From assembly GCF_014748335.1 (NCBI RefSeq), contig NZ_JAAVIY010000001.1, positions 372,001 to 436,000 of the forward strand: 64,000 nucleotides of DNA, written 5' to 3'. How positions within the stretch are numbered: the stretch's first letter is position 1; every line of letters begins with the position of its first letter. A program made the translations under genes and the position numbers. Shown here piece by piece: positions 17,254 through 30,315 of this stretch. The stretch is from Flavobacterium selenitireducens. Lineage in GTDB: Bacteria; Bacteroidota; Bacteroidia; Flavobacteriales; Flavobacteriaceae. A model generated the notes under the pieces. That model was not told where the DNA came from and did not search any database. It was given only the letters and a program-made list of their open reading frames with translations.

Positions 17254-18600
17254 ATGAGAACGTTAGCCCTTTTGTTGCTTTTCGGATTACCAACTTACGC
17301 CCAACTTCATTTTGGTGGTGCCACCACGTCTCAACGCGTAGGCTTGATTCACGCAGGGAACAATCCGGCTGAGCTCGCGAACCTGAATTCGCGATATGAG
17401 GTGCAACTTTTTGCGGTAAGCGCAAATGCCAACAACAACAAGATCGGGTTTGGCGACTTGTTTGGAAGCGAACGTTTTGAAAACCTCCTTTTCAGCGGTA
17501 CCGAAGCGGTCGATCTGCGGTTCGACGGCGAAATCTACGGGCCCGGCTTCGGTTACAAATCCGGCAGATGGGCTTTTGCATTGGCATCGAAAGCATACGG
17601 AAGACTGGATTTGGTCGATGTGGACGTCAATATAGGAGACGCGCTGACCACTGCTACGATAAATGCACTCATCACAGGAGTCACGACGATAGACAACAAT
17701 TCCAACCAACGCCTCAACGGCACGACCTGGGGCGAGATCGGCTTTGGAAGCGCCTATACGTTTTTGGATGACGGCACTCACAAATTCAGCGGTGGCGCGA
17801 CATTTAAGTTACTTTTTCCAGGCTCCTACGCCAATTTCGGGGCCGATCGGTTCTCAGGAACGATCAGCAACAACCTTGGCGATGTCACCCTGACCGACGC
17901 GCAGGCCAATCTTAACATTGCCTATTCGGGAAATCTCGGAAACGAATTCACGAAATTCGGCGATTATGCCCGTTCCCTTTTTGGAAGGCTCGGCGGTGTC
18001 GCAGCAGATTTTGGCGTGAATTACAGGTTTACGGATGAAGCCGATCCCGGCAATTATCGGATAAACGCCGGGCTTTCGCTGCGCAACCTCGGTTCGATGA
18101 AGTTTCGGTCAGCAAACAATTCCGATACGAATTATGTCCTTTCCGTCCAGGGAGTTGAGTCTCTTGACCTAAACCAATTCCAGAATGTGGAAAGCCTTGA
18201 GGAAGTGGAAGATTTACTGCTCGCAAGCGGCTATCTCAACCGCACCGAGAACACTAAAACCGATTTTAAAGTGAAGTTGCCGACGGTTTTTTCCGCTTAC
18301 GCCGACGTAAGGATCGTCCCGAAGTTTTACGCCTCGGTATATCTGCAGCAAAAGCTTGGTCAGGACGATGCCAACGACCAGATCACGTACCAAAATACGA
18401 TTTCGGTCACGCCCCGTCTCGCGCTTGAGGATTTCGAGATTTGGTCCAATTGGACGCGAAACGAGATTTCGGGTGTCTCAGGCGGCATCGGATTCCGGGC
18501 ATACGGCTTCTATGTCGGTTCGGGATCGATCATCACCAACCTGCTGAGCGACAACAAACAGGCAGATGCGTTTATCGGATACGGCTTCGGTCTCGACTGA
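17254..18600 (+). CDS. Exported DUF5723-like outer-membrane protein
   Basis: Predicted outer-membrane beta-barrel of 448 residues. A signal peptide MRTLALLLLFGLPTYAQ begins at the ATG at 17254; the frame extends to 17188 but without signal-like sequence. The body has many alternating amphipathic strands, the motif AGNNPAELANL near the start, and ends AFIGYGFGLD. It resembles a Bacteroidota family I recall as DUF5723; no function is known. Probably related to the long-chain or PorP-like barrel proteins in general build, but that is only an impression. Confidence 0.7.
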   Translation: MRTLALLLLFGLPTYAQLHFGGATTSQRVGLIHAGNNPAELANLNSRYEVQLFAVSANANNNKIGFGDLFGSERFENLLFSGTEAVDLRFDGEIYGPGFGYKSGRWAFALASKAYGRLDLVDVDVNIGDALTTATINALITGVTTIDNNSNQRLNGTTWGEIGFGSAYTFLDDGTHKFSGGATFKLLFPGSYANFGADRFSGTISNNLGDVTLTDAQANLNIAYSGNLGNEFTKFGDYARSLFGRLGGVAADFGVNYRFTDEADPGNYRINAGLSLRNLGSMKFRSANNSDTNYVLSVQGVESLDLNQFQNVESLEEVEDLLLASGYLNRTENTKTDFKVKLPTVFSAYADVRIVPKFYASVYLQQKLGQDDANDQITYQNTISVTPRLALEDFEIWSNWTRNEISGVSGGIGFRAYGFYVGSGSIITNLLSDNKQADAFIGYGFGLD

Positions 18601-18615
18601 TGCGCAAATTCTGAC

Positions 18616-18623
18616 TATATTTG
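18616..18623 (+). promoter_or_regulatory. -7 box TATATTTG before the aldehyde dehydrogenase
   Basis: A full TAnnTTTG match in the 39-base gap before the ATG at 18640. No TTG -33 element is obvious, so the promoter is only partly supported. Confidence 0.4.
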
Positions 18624-18639
18624 GGTAAAACCACCCGAT

Positions 18640-19968
18640 ATGGAATCCCGGCCCACCGTCTCACAGCGAAAGGAAACGCTCAAAAAACTGCTTCACGTCC
18701 TGTCGCTGCGCGAAGACGCCATCATACAAGCCCTGCGTGACGATTTCGGAAAGCCGGCGTTTGAGACCGTTCTAAGCGAAACTTTCATCGTGTCCTCGAC
18801 GTTGAAATCGACGATACGCAATTTACGTAGTTGGGCCTCGGACGATTGGGTGTTTCCGTCTGTGTTGAACTTTCCTTCTTCCGATCGCATCGTAAAGGAA
18901 CCTTACGGAAAAGTGTTGGTCATTTCCCCTTGGAATTACCCGTTCCAGTTGGCGCTGCTGCCCGTGATAGCCGCTTATGCAGCGGGCAACTCGGTTATCC
19001 TGAAACCCTCTGAGCTCACACCGAACACTTCCAGCCTCATATCGAACATCGTCTCGGAAGTATTCGACCCTGTCGACGTCGAGGTCTTTCAGGGCGGATC
19101 GGACGTAGCAGAGAAATTGCTCGAAAGGCGTTTTGATTATATTTTCTTTACGGGAAGCGTGGCTACGGGCAAAAAAATCGCCGAAGCCGCAGCCCGAAAC
19201 CTGACGCCGGTCACATTGGAACTCGGCGGGAAAAATCCATGCATCGTTACTTCAAGGGCAAACCTCAAACTGTCGGCCCGGCGCATCGTTTGGGGAAAAT
19301 TCCTCAATGCGGGACAAACCTGCATCGCGCCTGATTTCCTGTTGGTCGAAGCGTCCGTAAAGTCCAAGTTCATTGCGATGCTCAAAGCAGAAATCACAGC
19401 GGCGTTTGGGGACGCTCCGGCAAATTCCCCGGATTTGGCACGCATCATTTCCGACAAACACTGGGAACGGCTCGTTGGCCTGATCGACGCGGAAAAGGTC
19501 GTGCACGGCGGGCAATCCGACAGGGAATCGCGTTTTATCGCGCCTACGTTGCTCGACGAAACCGACGGCGAAAGCCCCGTAATGCGGGAAGAAATTTTCG
19601 GTCCCATCCTGCCCGTGGTCGGATACGACAACGAATCTGACCTGGATGCCATTATCGGACGGTATGAAAAACCGCTGTCGCTCTACGTCTTTAGCGACGA
19701 CAGAAGTGAATCTTCCCGGATCATGCGACAGTTTCCTTTCGGAGGCGGCTGCATAAATGATGTCGTCTGCCATTTTGCGAATGAGCGGCTTCCGTTCGGA
19801 GGCGTCGGACATTCCGGTATGGGCGCCTACCACGGAAAGCGCAGTTTCGATACGTTTGTCCACAAAAAATCGCTTACCCGAAGAGGAACCTGGCTCGACA
19901 TCCCACTGCGCTACGCTCCCTATGAAAACAAAGTCGAATTCTTAAGAAAATGGTTCAAATGGCTGTAA
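18640..19968 (+). CDS. Aldehyde dehydrogenase (ALDH3-like)
   Basis: NAD(P)-dependent oxidation of an aldehyde to its acid. The 442-residue protein is short, as in the class 3/coniferyl or fatty aldehyde group. It has the nucleotide-site ISPWNYPFQL, the Rossmann FTGSVATGKKI, the general-base glutamate in VTLELGGKNP and the catalytic cysteine in NAGQTCIAP. The C-terminal FGGVGHSGMGAYHGKRSFDTF block is also typical. Substrate unknown. Confidence 0.92.
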   Translation: MESRPTVSQRKETLKKLLHVLSLREDAIIQALRDDFGKPAFETVLSETFIVSSTLKSTIRNLRSWASDDWVFPSVLNFPSSDRIVKEPYGKVLVISPWNYPFQLALLPVIAAYAAGNSVILKPSELTPNTSSLISNIVSEVFDPVDVEVFQGGSDVAEKLLERRFDYIFFTGSVATGKKIAEAAARNLTPVTLELGGKNPCIVTSRANLKLSARRIVWGKFLNAGQTCIAPDFLLVEASVKSKFIAMLKAEITAAFGDAPANSPDLARIISDKHWERLVGLIDAEKVVHGGQSDRESRFIAPTLLDETDGESPVMREEIFGPILPVVGYDNESDLDAIIGRYEKPLSLYVFSDDRSESSRIMRQFPFGGGCINDVVCHFANERLPFGGVGHSGMGAYHGKRSFDTFVHKKSLTRRGTWLDIPLRYAPYENKVEFLRKWFKWL

Positions 19969-20013
19969 TCCCGGCTAAAAATCCTTAAACTTGTATTCCA
20001 AAAAAACATCCGG

Positions 20014-20808
20014 ATGGAACGCACCCAAAGACGCCTCGAAGAAATTAAGACAGAAGGATATCGCATCGATTTTTCCGATGCATTCAACGACGCATTCGAA
20101 ATTTATAAGCGGGTCGCTTTAATGGCCGGGCTTGCTTTTATCGTGTGTATCATCACGATTGCGCTTCTCGCTGGTGGCATCGCCTCGGTGTTTGCCATCA
20201 CTTCAGGTACGGCCAATTATTTCTCGCCTGAGGATATCGCGGCGCTGTCTGGTGTCAACCTTATCATTTACATTTTGTCGACGGTAGTGCTTTCCGGTTT
20301 TGTAAGCCCGTTTTTGGGCGGACTTATGGTTATGGCCCGAAATGTAGACGCCGGTGAGGATGCCTCGTTCAGCGATGCGTTTTCGTGTTTTCGACAGCCG
20401 TACTTCGTGCCGTTGTTCGTCCAGAGCGTTTTGATATCGGCCGTTAGCGTAGGTGTTTCCCAGATAATCCAAACCTATGCGCCGGGAATCGGGTTTTTAG
20501 GCACGCTGTTCAGCCTGTTTGTTTCGTTCATCACGATGATGACCGTGCCATTGGTTGTTTTTGGGAATATGCCGCCCGTTGAGGCGATACAGGGTAGCGT
20601 GGTCGTAGTGATGAAAAGTCCGGGAACGCTGTTGGGCCTTGTGATTTGCGCCGGATTGCTGTCGCTGGTCGGACTGATCGCATTTTGTATCGGTATTTTC
20701 TTCACGGTCCCGTTTTTATATGTGATGTATTATGTGATCTACAAACATTCGGTAGGGATTACCGTCCACGACGAAATCGAGGATATAGGCGAATCTGACA
20801 CTTTTTAA
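20014..20808 (+). CDS. Polytopic membrane protein of unknown function
   Basis: Integral membrane protein of 264 residues with about six hydrophobic segments (near 35-60, 85-108, 135-155, 162-182, 208-232 and a C-terminal pair). It starts with a polar helix MERTQRRLEEIKTEG and ends with an acidic tail. The pattern of a cytoplasmic amphipathic start (FSDAFNDAFEIYKR) repeated before a membrane pair (FSDAFSCFRQPYF) suggests an internal duplication, as in uncharacterised integral membrane families of Bacteroidota. I do not recognise a function. A strong terminator follows. Confidence 0.7.
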   Translation: MERTQRRLEEIKTEGYRIDFSDAFNDAFEIYKRVALMAGLAFIVCIITIALLAGGIASVFAITSGTANYFSPEDIAALSGVNLIIYILSTVVLSGFVSPFLGGLMVMARNVDAGEDASFSDAFSCFRQPYFVPLFVQSVLISAVSVGVSQIIQTYAPGIGFLGTLFSLFVSFITMMTVPLVVFGNMPPVEAIQGSVVVVMKSPGTLLGLVICAGLLSLVGLIAFCIGIFFTVPFLYVMYYVIYKHSVGITVHDEIEDIGESDTF

Positions 20809-20831
20809 CTTCCATTCCTGAATAATATCTC

Positions 20832-20860
20832 AAAGCCACGGTCGATCCCGTGGTTTTTTT
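20832..20860 (+). terminator. Intrinsic terminator after the 20014 gene
   Basis: CCACGG (20836-20841) pairs with CCGTGG (20848-20853) around a 6-base loop, flanked by A and followed by seven T. Confidence 0.85.
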
Positions 20861-20952
20861 ATGGATTATGTGAGGTGCGACTCAGGATTTTTTTACACCC
20901 TTGTTTTATAATTCGCATATTTTCATATTTTTAACTCGCAAAAAATAGCTTT

Positions 20953-24963
<4,011 letters not shown>

Positions 24964-24983
24964 ACCAAGAAAAAACAAATCAC

Positions 24984-25841
24984 ATGAAATGGCAAGGTCG
25001 TAGCGGAAGCGGAGGAAATCTCGAAGACAGACGGGGCATGTCCGGAGGAAAAGTTGCCGCAGGTGGCGGAATCATAGCGGTGATCGCAATCATTGCCCAA
25101 ATGTTTTTTGGCGGTGACTCCGACGCAGGCCAGCTAATAAACGAAATCCAGAATCAGAGCGTACAGACACCAACCGAGCAGCGCGAACTTACGGCCGAGG
25201 AGAAAAAAATAGGGGAAATGGTTGACGTGATCCTCGGCGATAACGAAGTGGTCTGGAAACAGATTTTCGCCGAAAACGGCATGACCTACAAAGAACCCAA
25301 CCTGGTCCTTTTTACAGAAGCCGTCGAAACTGGTTGCGGCAGCGCGACATCTTCGGCTGGGCCGTTTTATTGCCCGACCGATCAAAAAGTCTATATGGAC
25401 ATGGCGTTTTTCAAAGAGTTGCAGGACAGGTTTGGAGCTAAAGGCGGTGATTTTGCGATTGCATACGTGATCGGGCACGAGATCGGACACCACGTACAGA
25501 CATTGCTCGGAACTTCCCAAAAAGTTCGTGAAATGCAACAAGGCATGAGCCAGTCACAAGCCAACAAACTTTCAGTGGCACTCGAGCTCCAGGCCGATTT
25601 TTACGCCGGCCTTTGGACCCATTACAACGAAAAACGCGTCCAGATGCTCGAACCGGGAGATATCGAAGAAGCCATGAGTGCGGCTCAAGCCGTCGGAGAC
25701 GATGCGATACAAAAGCGAATGCAAGGGCACGTCGTTCCCGATTCGTTCACGCACGGTACATCCGAGCAGCGAATGAAATGGTTCATGAAAGGTTTCGAAA
25801 CCGGCGACATAAAGCAAGGCGACACTTTCGAGAACCTTTAG
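24984..25841 (+). CDS. Putative neutral zinc metallopeptidase (YpfJ family)
   Basis: Membrane-anchored protein of 285 residues. The N-terminus MKWQGRSGSGGNLEDRRG followed by one membrane helix (about 25-45) is characteristic of the family. The zinc-binding HEIGHH motif (HExxH type) lies in the middle of the protein, and the downstream ELQADFYAGLW helix supplies the probable third ligand. Family members are called peptidases from the motif; substrates are not known to me. The stop is immediately adjacent to the convergent yifB stop, with no space for a terminator. Confidence 0.9.
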   Translation: MKWQGRSGSGGNLEDRRGMSGGKVAAGGGIIAVIAIIAQMFFGGDSDAGQLINEIQNQSVQTPTEQRELTAEEKKIGEMVDVILGDNEVVWKQIFAENGMTYKEPNLVLFTEAVETGCGSATSSAGPFYCPTDQKVYMDMAFFKELQDRFGAKGGDFAIAYVIGHEIGHHVQTLLGTSQKVREMQQGMSQSQANKLSVALELQADFYAGLWTHYNEKRVQMLEPGDIEEAMSAAQAVGDDAIQKRMQGHVVPDSFTHGTSEQRMKWFMKGFETGDIKQGDTFENL

Positions 25842-27374
25842 TTACCCGAGCCAACCCTCTCGGTCCAGGCTCCTGTACTGGATGGCCTCCGCAATATGGT
25901 GCGGCAGGATTACATCCGAATCATCGAGATCGGCGATCGTACGCGAAACCTTGAGAATGCGGTCGTATGCCCTAGCCGAAAAATTGAGACGGTCCATCGC
26001 AGTCCCTAATATCTGTACGGATGCATCGTCTAGCCGGCAGAACTTACCGATGTGGCGCGCCGTCATCTGGGCGTTGTAGTGAACGCCGTCGATCTCCTCA
26101 AAGCGCGCGGTCTGGACTTCTCGGGCCTTTGATACGCGAAGCCGTATTTCCGAACTGCTTTCCGCTTTGCGCTCCTCGCTGAGTTTTTCGAACGGCACCG
26201 GCGTTACTTCTATATGCAGGTCAATGCGATCCAGGAGCGGTCCTGAAATCTTGTTCAGGTAGCGCCTCATTTCGGACGATGTATTCGATACCGGAGCCGA
26301 TGTTTCCATAAAATAGCCGCCAGGACTAGGATTCATGCTCGCCACAAGCATAAACGACGAAGGATACGTGATCGTGAATTTGGCGCGCGAAATCGTGACT
26401 TCCCTATCCTCGAGCGGCTGGCGCAATACTTCGAGCACCTCCCGCTTAAATTCCGGCAGCTCATCGAGAAACAGTACGCCGTTATGGGCCATGCTGATTT
26501 CCCCAGGCTGCGGAAAGCTGCCGCCTCCAACCAATGAAACAGACGAAGCCGAGTGATGCGGGCTCCGAAAGGGCCGCTGCCGCATCAATCCGACGTCCTT
26601 AAGTTTTCCTGCAACACTGTGGATTTTAGTCGTTTCCAAAGCTTCACGCGTAGTCATGGGAGGCAAAATGCTCGGGAGCCGCTTGGCCAGCATCGTTTTT
26701 CCCGCTCCCGGCGGACCGATCAATATGATATTGTGTCCTCCTGCGGCCGCGATTTCCATGCAGCGTTTTATGGATTCCTGGCCTTTCACATCCCGAAAGT
26801 CGAAATCCGGAAATTCTGGTTGTACGAACGTCGTCCTGCTATCGATGACCGTGGGTTTGAGACTGCCCGTTCCTGAGAAGAAAGCGATGACCTCGGCAAT
26901 GTCCGACGCCCCGTAGACATCAATTCCGGAAACGACGGCCGCCTCCATCGCATTTTGGGCCGGCAAAATAAAGCCTTTGAAACCTTCCTGTTGGGCTTTG
27001 ATCCCGATCGACAGCGCTCCTTTTATGGGTTGGAGCTTACCATCGAGAGACAATTCACCCATGATCACATAATGACTTATGTCGTCTGGTTTCAGTTGTC
27101 CGGATGCGACAAGAATGCCCAATGCGATCGTCAAATCGTAAGCCGATCCCTCCTTTCGCAAGTCGGCGGGCGCCATATTGATCGTGATCTTTTTTCCGGG
27201 AAAATGGAGATTGTTGTTTTTAAGGGCGGCGGCAATGCGATAGGCACTTTCCTTGATCGCGTTGTCCGGCAATCCGACAAGATGGTATCCGATACCCTTG
27301 TCGGTATGGACTTCTATCGTTATGGTCGTGGCTTCAAGGCCGAAAACGGCGCTTCCGAATACTTTTACTAACAT
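25842..27374 (-). CDS. YifB/ComM family magnesium-chelatase-like AAA+ ATPase
   Basis: Protein of 510 residues. The N-terminal domain (about 1-165) has the Lon-like fold typical of ComM. The AAA+ module has Walker A GPPGAGKTMLAKRLPSI and Walker B VLFLDELPEF, and a C-terminal Mg-chelatase-type helical region follows. In other bacteria ComM is a branch-migration helicase that helps integrate donor DNA during natural transformation; family membership is clear, but the role here is inferred. Confidence 0.93.
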   Translation of the reverse strand: MLVKVFGSAVFGLEATTITIEVHTDKGIGYHLVGLPDNAIKESAYRIAAALKNNNLHFPGKKITINMAPADLRKEGSAYDLTIALGILVASGQLKPDDISHYVIMGELSLDGKLQPIKGALSIGIKAQQEGFKGFILPAQNAMEAAVVSGIDVYGASDIAEVIAFFSGTGSLKPTVIDSRTTFVQPEFPDFDFRDVKGQESIKRCMEIAAAGGHNIILIGPPGAGKTMLAKRLPSILPPMTTREALETTKIHSVAGKLKDVGLMRQRPFRSPHHSASSVSLVGGGSFPQPGEISMAHNGVLFLDELPEFKREVLEVLRQPLEDREVTISRAKFTITYPSSFMLVASMNPSPGGYFMETSAPVSNTSSEMRRYLNKISGPLLDRIDLHIEVTPVPFEKLSEERKAESSSEIRLRVSKAREVQTARFEEIDGVHYNAQMTARHIGKFCRLDDASVQILGTAMDRLNFSARAYDRILKVSRTIADLDDSDVILPHHIAEAIQYRSLDREGWLG

Positions 27375-27587
27375 GGCGTGTACTTTTTTAAATGGCTGAT
27401 ATTGGTAAAGTTATAAAAAAAATATAAAGCCGAACCCGGGAATCGCACAATTTTCACGAGCCGGTTACCGACGCCGTTTCGCCCAAAATCGTAAAATTTG
27501 CCGCTATATTTTTGTTAATCAGTTCGAGCAGTTGCAAACGAATTCTTAAATGCGGGTTTCCGCATCCGACAGACGAATTTGTGCGTA

Positions 27588-27595
27588 TATCTTTG
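27588..27595 (+). promoter_or_regulatory. -7 box TATCTTTG before the GAF kinase
   Basis: Full TAnnTTTG match followed by C, 20 bases before the ATG at 27615. No TTG was found at -33. Confidence 0.45.
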
Positions 27596-27614
27596 CAAAA
27601 CCAAATTTAACCAA

Positions 27615-28814
27615 ATGATTACCGCCCCAATACCGCCCAACGACAGAGAGCGCCTCGATGCTTTGCTCAGCTATCGCGTACTCGATTCCCAACCTGAGAA
27701 AGATTTTGACGACATCACCAAACTCGCCGCCGAGATTTGCGGGACATCCATTTCGGTCATTACGCTGTTGGACGAACAACGCCAGTGGTTCAAATCTTCG
27801 GTAGGGCTTGACGTAGCCGAATCGGAAAGGGAAACTTCGTTTTGTGGCCATGTCGTGGCGCAACCCGACCAAAACCTGATCGTGGAAAACATGCTCGAAG
27901 ATGAGCGTTTCCACGATAATCCATTCGTTGCCGAGGGAGGCGTCCGGTCGTACGCCGGGATCCCAATCGTGAATTGCGACGGGTACGCCCTTGGTGCGTT
28001 GTGTGTGATCGATCACAAGGTCAAAAAGCTCGCGCCATTCCAGATCGACGCACTGGAAAAACTGGCGAACCAGGTCACAAAGCTACTGGAACTCAGGCGC
28101 AACAATTACAGGCTTGTCGAAAGCCATAATGCGCTTGCCCAGCGATACCAGGATCTCGAGCAGTTTTCCCACGTCGTTTCCCACGATTTGAAATCGCCTC
28201 TGAACAACATTACGCAACTTGCTGCAATGTTCTCGGAATCATATGGCGCGCGTCTCGACGACCAGGGAAGGCAAATGATCGGGTATATCGGGCAATCGGC
28301 AAAAGAACTCAAGGGCCTTATCGATGGGATCCTGGAACATTACAAATACGATACGGTCGATGTCACACAACGGGAGAAAATCCGCCTGAGGGAATTTTCG
28401 GAATATATCGTGGCACTGCTCCATCCAAATGCAGACTTCGAATTTATCTTTCCGACCGACGATTCGCGGTTGCGGTCGAACAAAATGGCGCTTGGTCAAG
28501 TGCTGTACAATCTTGTCGCGAACGCCGTCAAATATAACGACAAGGAAAAAGGCGTAATTGAAATCGGATACGAACAGGTCGGTGAAAACGTCGTTATCTT
28601 CGTGAAAGACAACGGGCCCGGCATTCCCGAATCCCAGTTCAGGAAAATTTTCGAGATTTTCGGCACCCTCGGCAAAACCGACCGCTGCGGCAACAAAGGA
28701 ACCGGAATCGGTTTGTCGACCGTTCACAAACTCGTCTCCAAACTCGACGGTCGCATTGATGTGCAGTCTGAAATGGGAATCGGCTCTACATTCAGGATAA
28801 CGCTCAGGAAATGA
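27615..28814 (+). CDS. GAF-domain sensor histidine kinase
   Basis: Soluble histidine kinase of 399 residues. A GAF domain (about 20-160) has the WFKSSVGL and ETSFCGH segments common in redox- or light-sensing GAF proteins, a short coiled linker follows, then H190 in HVVSHDLKSPLNNI. The ATPase domain has N (NLVANAVKY), DNGPGIPE and GTGIGLS. There is no membrane segment and no adjacent response regulator, so it is an orphan. The ATG at 27615 (MITAPIPPNDRERL) is preferred to the upstream frame start at 27579, which precedes the predicted promoter. Confidence 0.9.
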   Translation: MITAPIPPNDRERLDALLSYRVLDSQPEKDFDDITKLAAEICGTSISVITLLDEQRQWFKSSVGLDVAESERETSFCGHVVAQPDQNLIVENMLEDERFHDNPFVAEGGVRSYAGIPIVNCDGYALGALCVIDHKVKKLAPFQIDALEKLANQVTKLLELRRNNYRLVESHNALAQRYQDLEQFSHVVSHDLKSPLNNITQLAAMFSESYGARLDDQGRQMIGYIGQSAKELKGLIDGILEHYKYDTVDVTQREKIRLREFSEYIVALLHPNADFEFIFPTDDSRLRSNKMALGQVLYNLVANAVKYNDKEKGVIEIGYEQVGENVVIFVKDNGPGIPESQFRKIFEIFGTLGKTDRCGNKGTGIGLSTVHKLVSKLDGRIDVQSEMGIGSTFRITLRK

Positions 28815-28904
28815 CAACAAATCGCAGCTTTGAATTAATGTTTTGTGAAACCGGACGCAGGACATTTGCCAAAGTTTTATCTTTAGTTCACTAAAAACAA
28901 CATC

Positions 28905-29282
28905 ATGGGACTATTCAACGCCATATTGGGAAACGCATCCGAGGTTTCCATTGAAGCTATCACAAAAGAGTTCGAACCGATCATCGTGCCCGGTGAAAAC
29001 ATCGAAAAAGCTTTCCGACTCGTCAAGGACATGTTCATTTTCACGAACAAGCGGCTGATCCTCGTCGAAAAACAACTCGTGGGCAGCAAGACCGGATATA
29101 CTTCGATTCCGTATGCCAACGTGATCAAATTCTCGAAAGAGAGCGCCGGAATCCTCGACCTCGATGCGGAACTCAAGATCTGGATCAAGGACGAAATCCA
29201 ACCGGTCAAAAAGACATTCGGCAAAGGAAGCGACAACATCAACGAAGTCTATCGCATTTTGGGCCAGCACATCCTCAAATAA
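28905..29282 (+). CDS. Bacterial PH-domain protein
   Basis: Single-domain protein of 125 residues resembling the bacterial pleckstrin-homology family (PF08000 type). Typical features are the start MGLFNAILGN, the strand block DMFIFTNKRLILVEKQLVG, YTSIPYANVIKFSKES and the final helix around NEVYRILGQHIL. Function is unknown in most bacteria; eukaryotic PH domains bind lipids, but that should not be assumed here. It stands alone and is followed by a hairpin-rich element. Confidence 0.85.
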   Translation: MGLFNAILGNASEVSIEAITKEFEPIIVPGENIEKAFRLVKDMFIFTNKRLILVEKQLVGSKTGYTSIPYANVIKFSKESAGILDLDAELKIWIKDEIQPVKKTFGKGSDNINEVYRILGQHILK

Positions 29283-29289
29283 AGTAGGC

Positions 29290-29445
29290 TATATTTTTTT
29301 TGGGCGCGACGGCGCGGCAGATCGAATCGTTAAAAACAACATTCGGACTGCCGCGCCGTCGGGCTTTGCGCTGCTATCTTTTGGCGGCCTCCGCTGCGCT
29401 GCGGCCGCCAAAAGGATATCCGCTCCAATCCCTCGCGCAATCAAA
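29290..29445 (-). repeat. Dispersed hairpin element, copy 1, with two long perfect hairpins
   Basis: Read on the minus strand it starts AGGGATTGGAGCG (29433-29421), then a hairpin TTTTGGCGGCC/GGCCGCCAAAA, then GCGCAAAGCCCG (29371-29360), then a 13-bp perfect hairpin GACGGCGCGGCAG/CTGCCGCGCCGTC, and ends in A-rich DNA. The header and core motifs match copy 2 at 15328. I recall related elements of this form in many flavobacterial genomes. It lies between two plus-strand genes. Confidence 0.7.
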
Positions 29446-29516
29446 TTAAAAAACACATGCCGTTTCAAATGAAAAAGACAAACAAACAAAACTTTTTGTA
29501 AAATAATTTAGTCAAT

Positions 29517-29539
29517 ATGTAAAATATACTTTACATTTG
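29517..29539 (+). promoter_or_regulatory. Operator ATGTAAA-N6-TTTACAT overlapping a -7 box
   Basis: ATGTAAA (29517-29523) and TTTACAT (29530-29536) form a perfect 7-bp inverted repeat. The right half overlaps TACATTTG (29532-29539), a full TAnnTTTG box, 32 bases before the ATG at 29572. It is a likely self-control site for the XRE-type regulator encoded by the second gene of the pair. Confidence 0.5.
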
Positions 29540-29571
29540 GTTTGAGTTTCAATATCATTAAATCAAATCAA

Positions 29572-30051
29572 ATGAAAACACATTTCTTATTTCCGCAAAA
29601 GTTCGACATCATCGGCTGGTGTCTTTTTGTCCCTGCTTTGCTTGTCGCCATTGCCGCAATGGTTTCCGATCTCCAGTTAGACGATGCCGTCACCGCAAAA
29701 GTGTACGCCATTGCAGACAACGGCCTTTTCGCTCCCAATGGTTTCTTCCGCTTCAACGAAAATTCGATTGGAGACGAAATCCTGTTGAGCTTCCTGATCG
29801 CCGGCGGCCTTTTTATCGGCTTCTCGAAACAAAAAAACGAAGACGAACTCATCGCACAAATCCGTTACGAAAGCCTTGTCTGGGCGACCTACTTCAACTT
29901 TACGGTCATGCTCGTGGCCACATGGCTCATTTACGGCCTGTTTTATTTTGAAGTGATGGTGGCCAACATTTTTTCGCTGCTGTTGTTTTTCATCATCCGT
30001 TTTCACATCAAGCTCTACCAACTCAAAAACTCCGTGCGCGATGACGAATAA
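29572..30051 (+). CDS. Four-helix membrane protein paired with an XRE regulator
   Basis: Membrane protein of 159 residues with helices at about 13-33, 62-82, 105-127 and 127-147. No catalytic motif is visible and I do not recognise the family. It overlaps the following regulator gene by 11 bases, a membrane protein/small Cro-C1-type regulator pair that is common in bacteria and often autoregulated. The ATG at 29572 (MKTHFLFPQKFDIIG) is preferred because the upstream frame start at 29542 would begin within or right after the predicted promoter. Confidence 0.72.
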   Translation: MKTHFLFPQKFDIIGWCLFVPALLVAIAAMVSDLQLDDAVTAKVYAIADNGLFAPNGFFRFNENSIGDEILLSFLIAGGLFIGFSKQKNEDELIAQIRYESLVWATYFNFTVMLVATWLIYGLFYFEVMVANIFSLLLFFIIRFHIKLYQLKNSVRDDE

Positions 30052-30241
30052 CCTCAAAGTACAGCGCGCGATCAAGGACATTTCCCAGGAAGAGCTCGCC
30101 AGGCAGATCGGCGTAAGCAGGCAAACCATAAACGCTATGGAAAAGGCCAAATACGTACCGTCAACCGTACTTTCCCTAAAGATCGCGCGGTTTTTCGATG
30201 TAAGAGTAGAGGACATTTTTACGCTCGAGGATACGGACTGA
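30041..30241 (+). CDS. XRE-family (YozG-like) transcriptional regulator
   Basis: DNA-binding protein of 66 residues that is almost entirely one Cro/C1 helix-turn-helix: SQEELARQIGVSRQTINAME is the two-helix motif, followed by KYVPSTVLSLKIARFF and the VEDIFTLED ending typical of the YozG group. It starts inside the end of the membrane gene, 11 bases before that gene stops, so it is translationally linked. The inverted repeat at 29517 is its most likely binding site; that is an inference. Confidence 0.92.
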   Translation: MTNNLKVQRAIKDISQEELARQIGVSRQTINAMEKAKYVPSTVLSLKIARFFDVRVEDIFTLEDTD

Positions 30242-30263
30242 TATTGGTTCGGCCATCGCAAAA

Positions 30264-30298
30264 ACGCAAAAGCCGGCCCTTTAGAGACCGGCTTTCGC
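30264..30298. terminator. Bidirectional terminator between XRE gene and dsbD
   Basis: AAAGCCGG (30268-30276) pairs with CCGGCTTT (30288-30295) around a short loop, with flanking A on one side and T on the other. It can serve both converging transcripts. Confidence 0.75.
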
Positions 30299-30315
30299 AG
30301 TGAAAATCGTTTATA

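Noticed and set aside
28154..28300. Prophage or insertion sequence anywhere in the window
   Set aside because: No transposase, integrase or phage structural gene was recognised in any frame, and no flanking direct repeats were seen around gene blocks.
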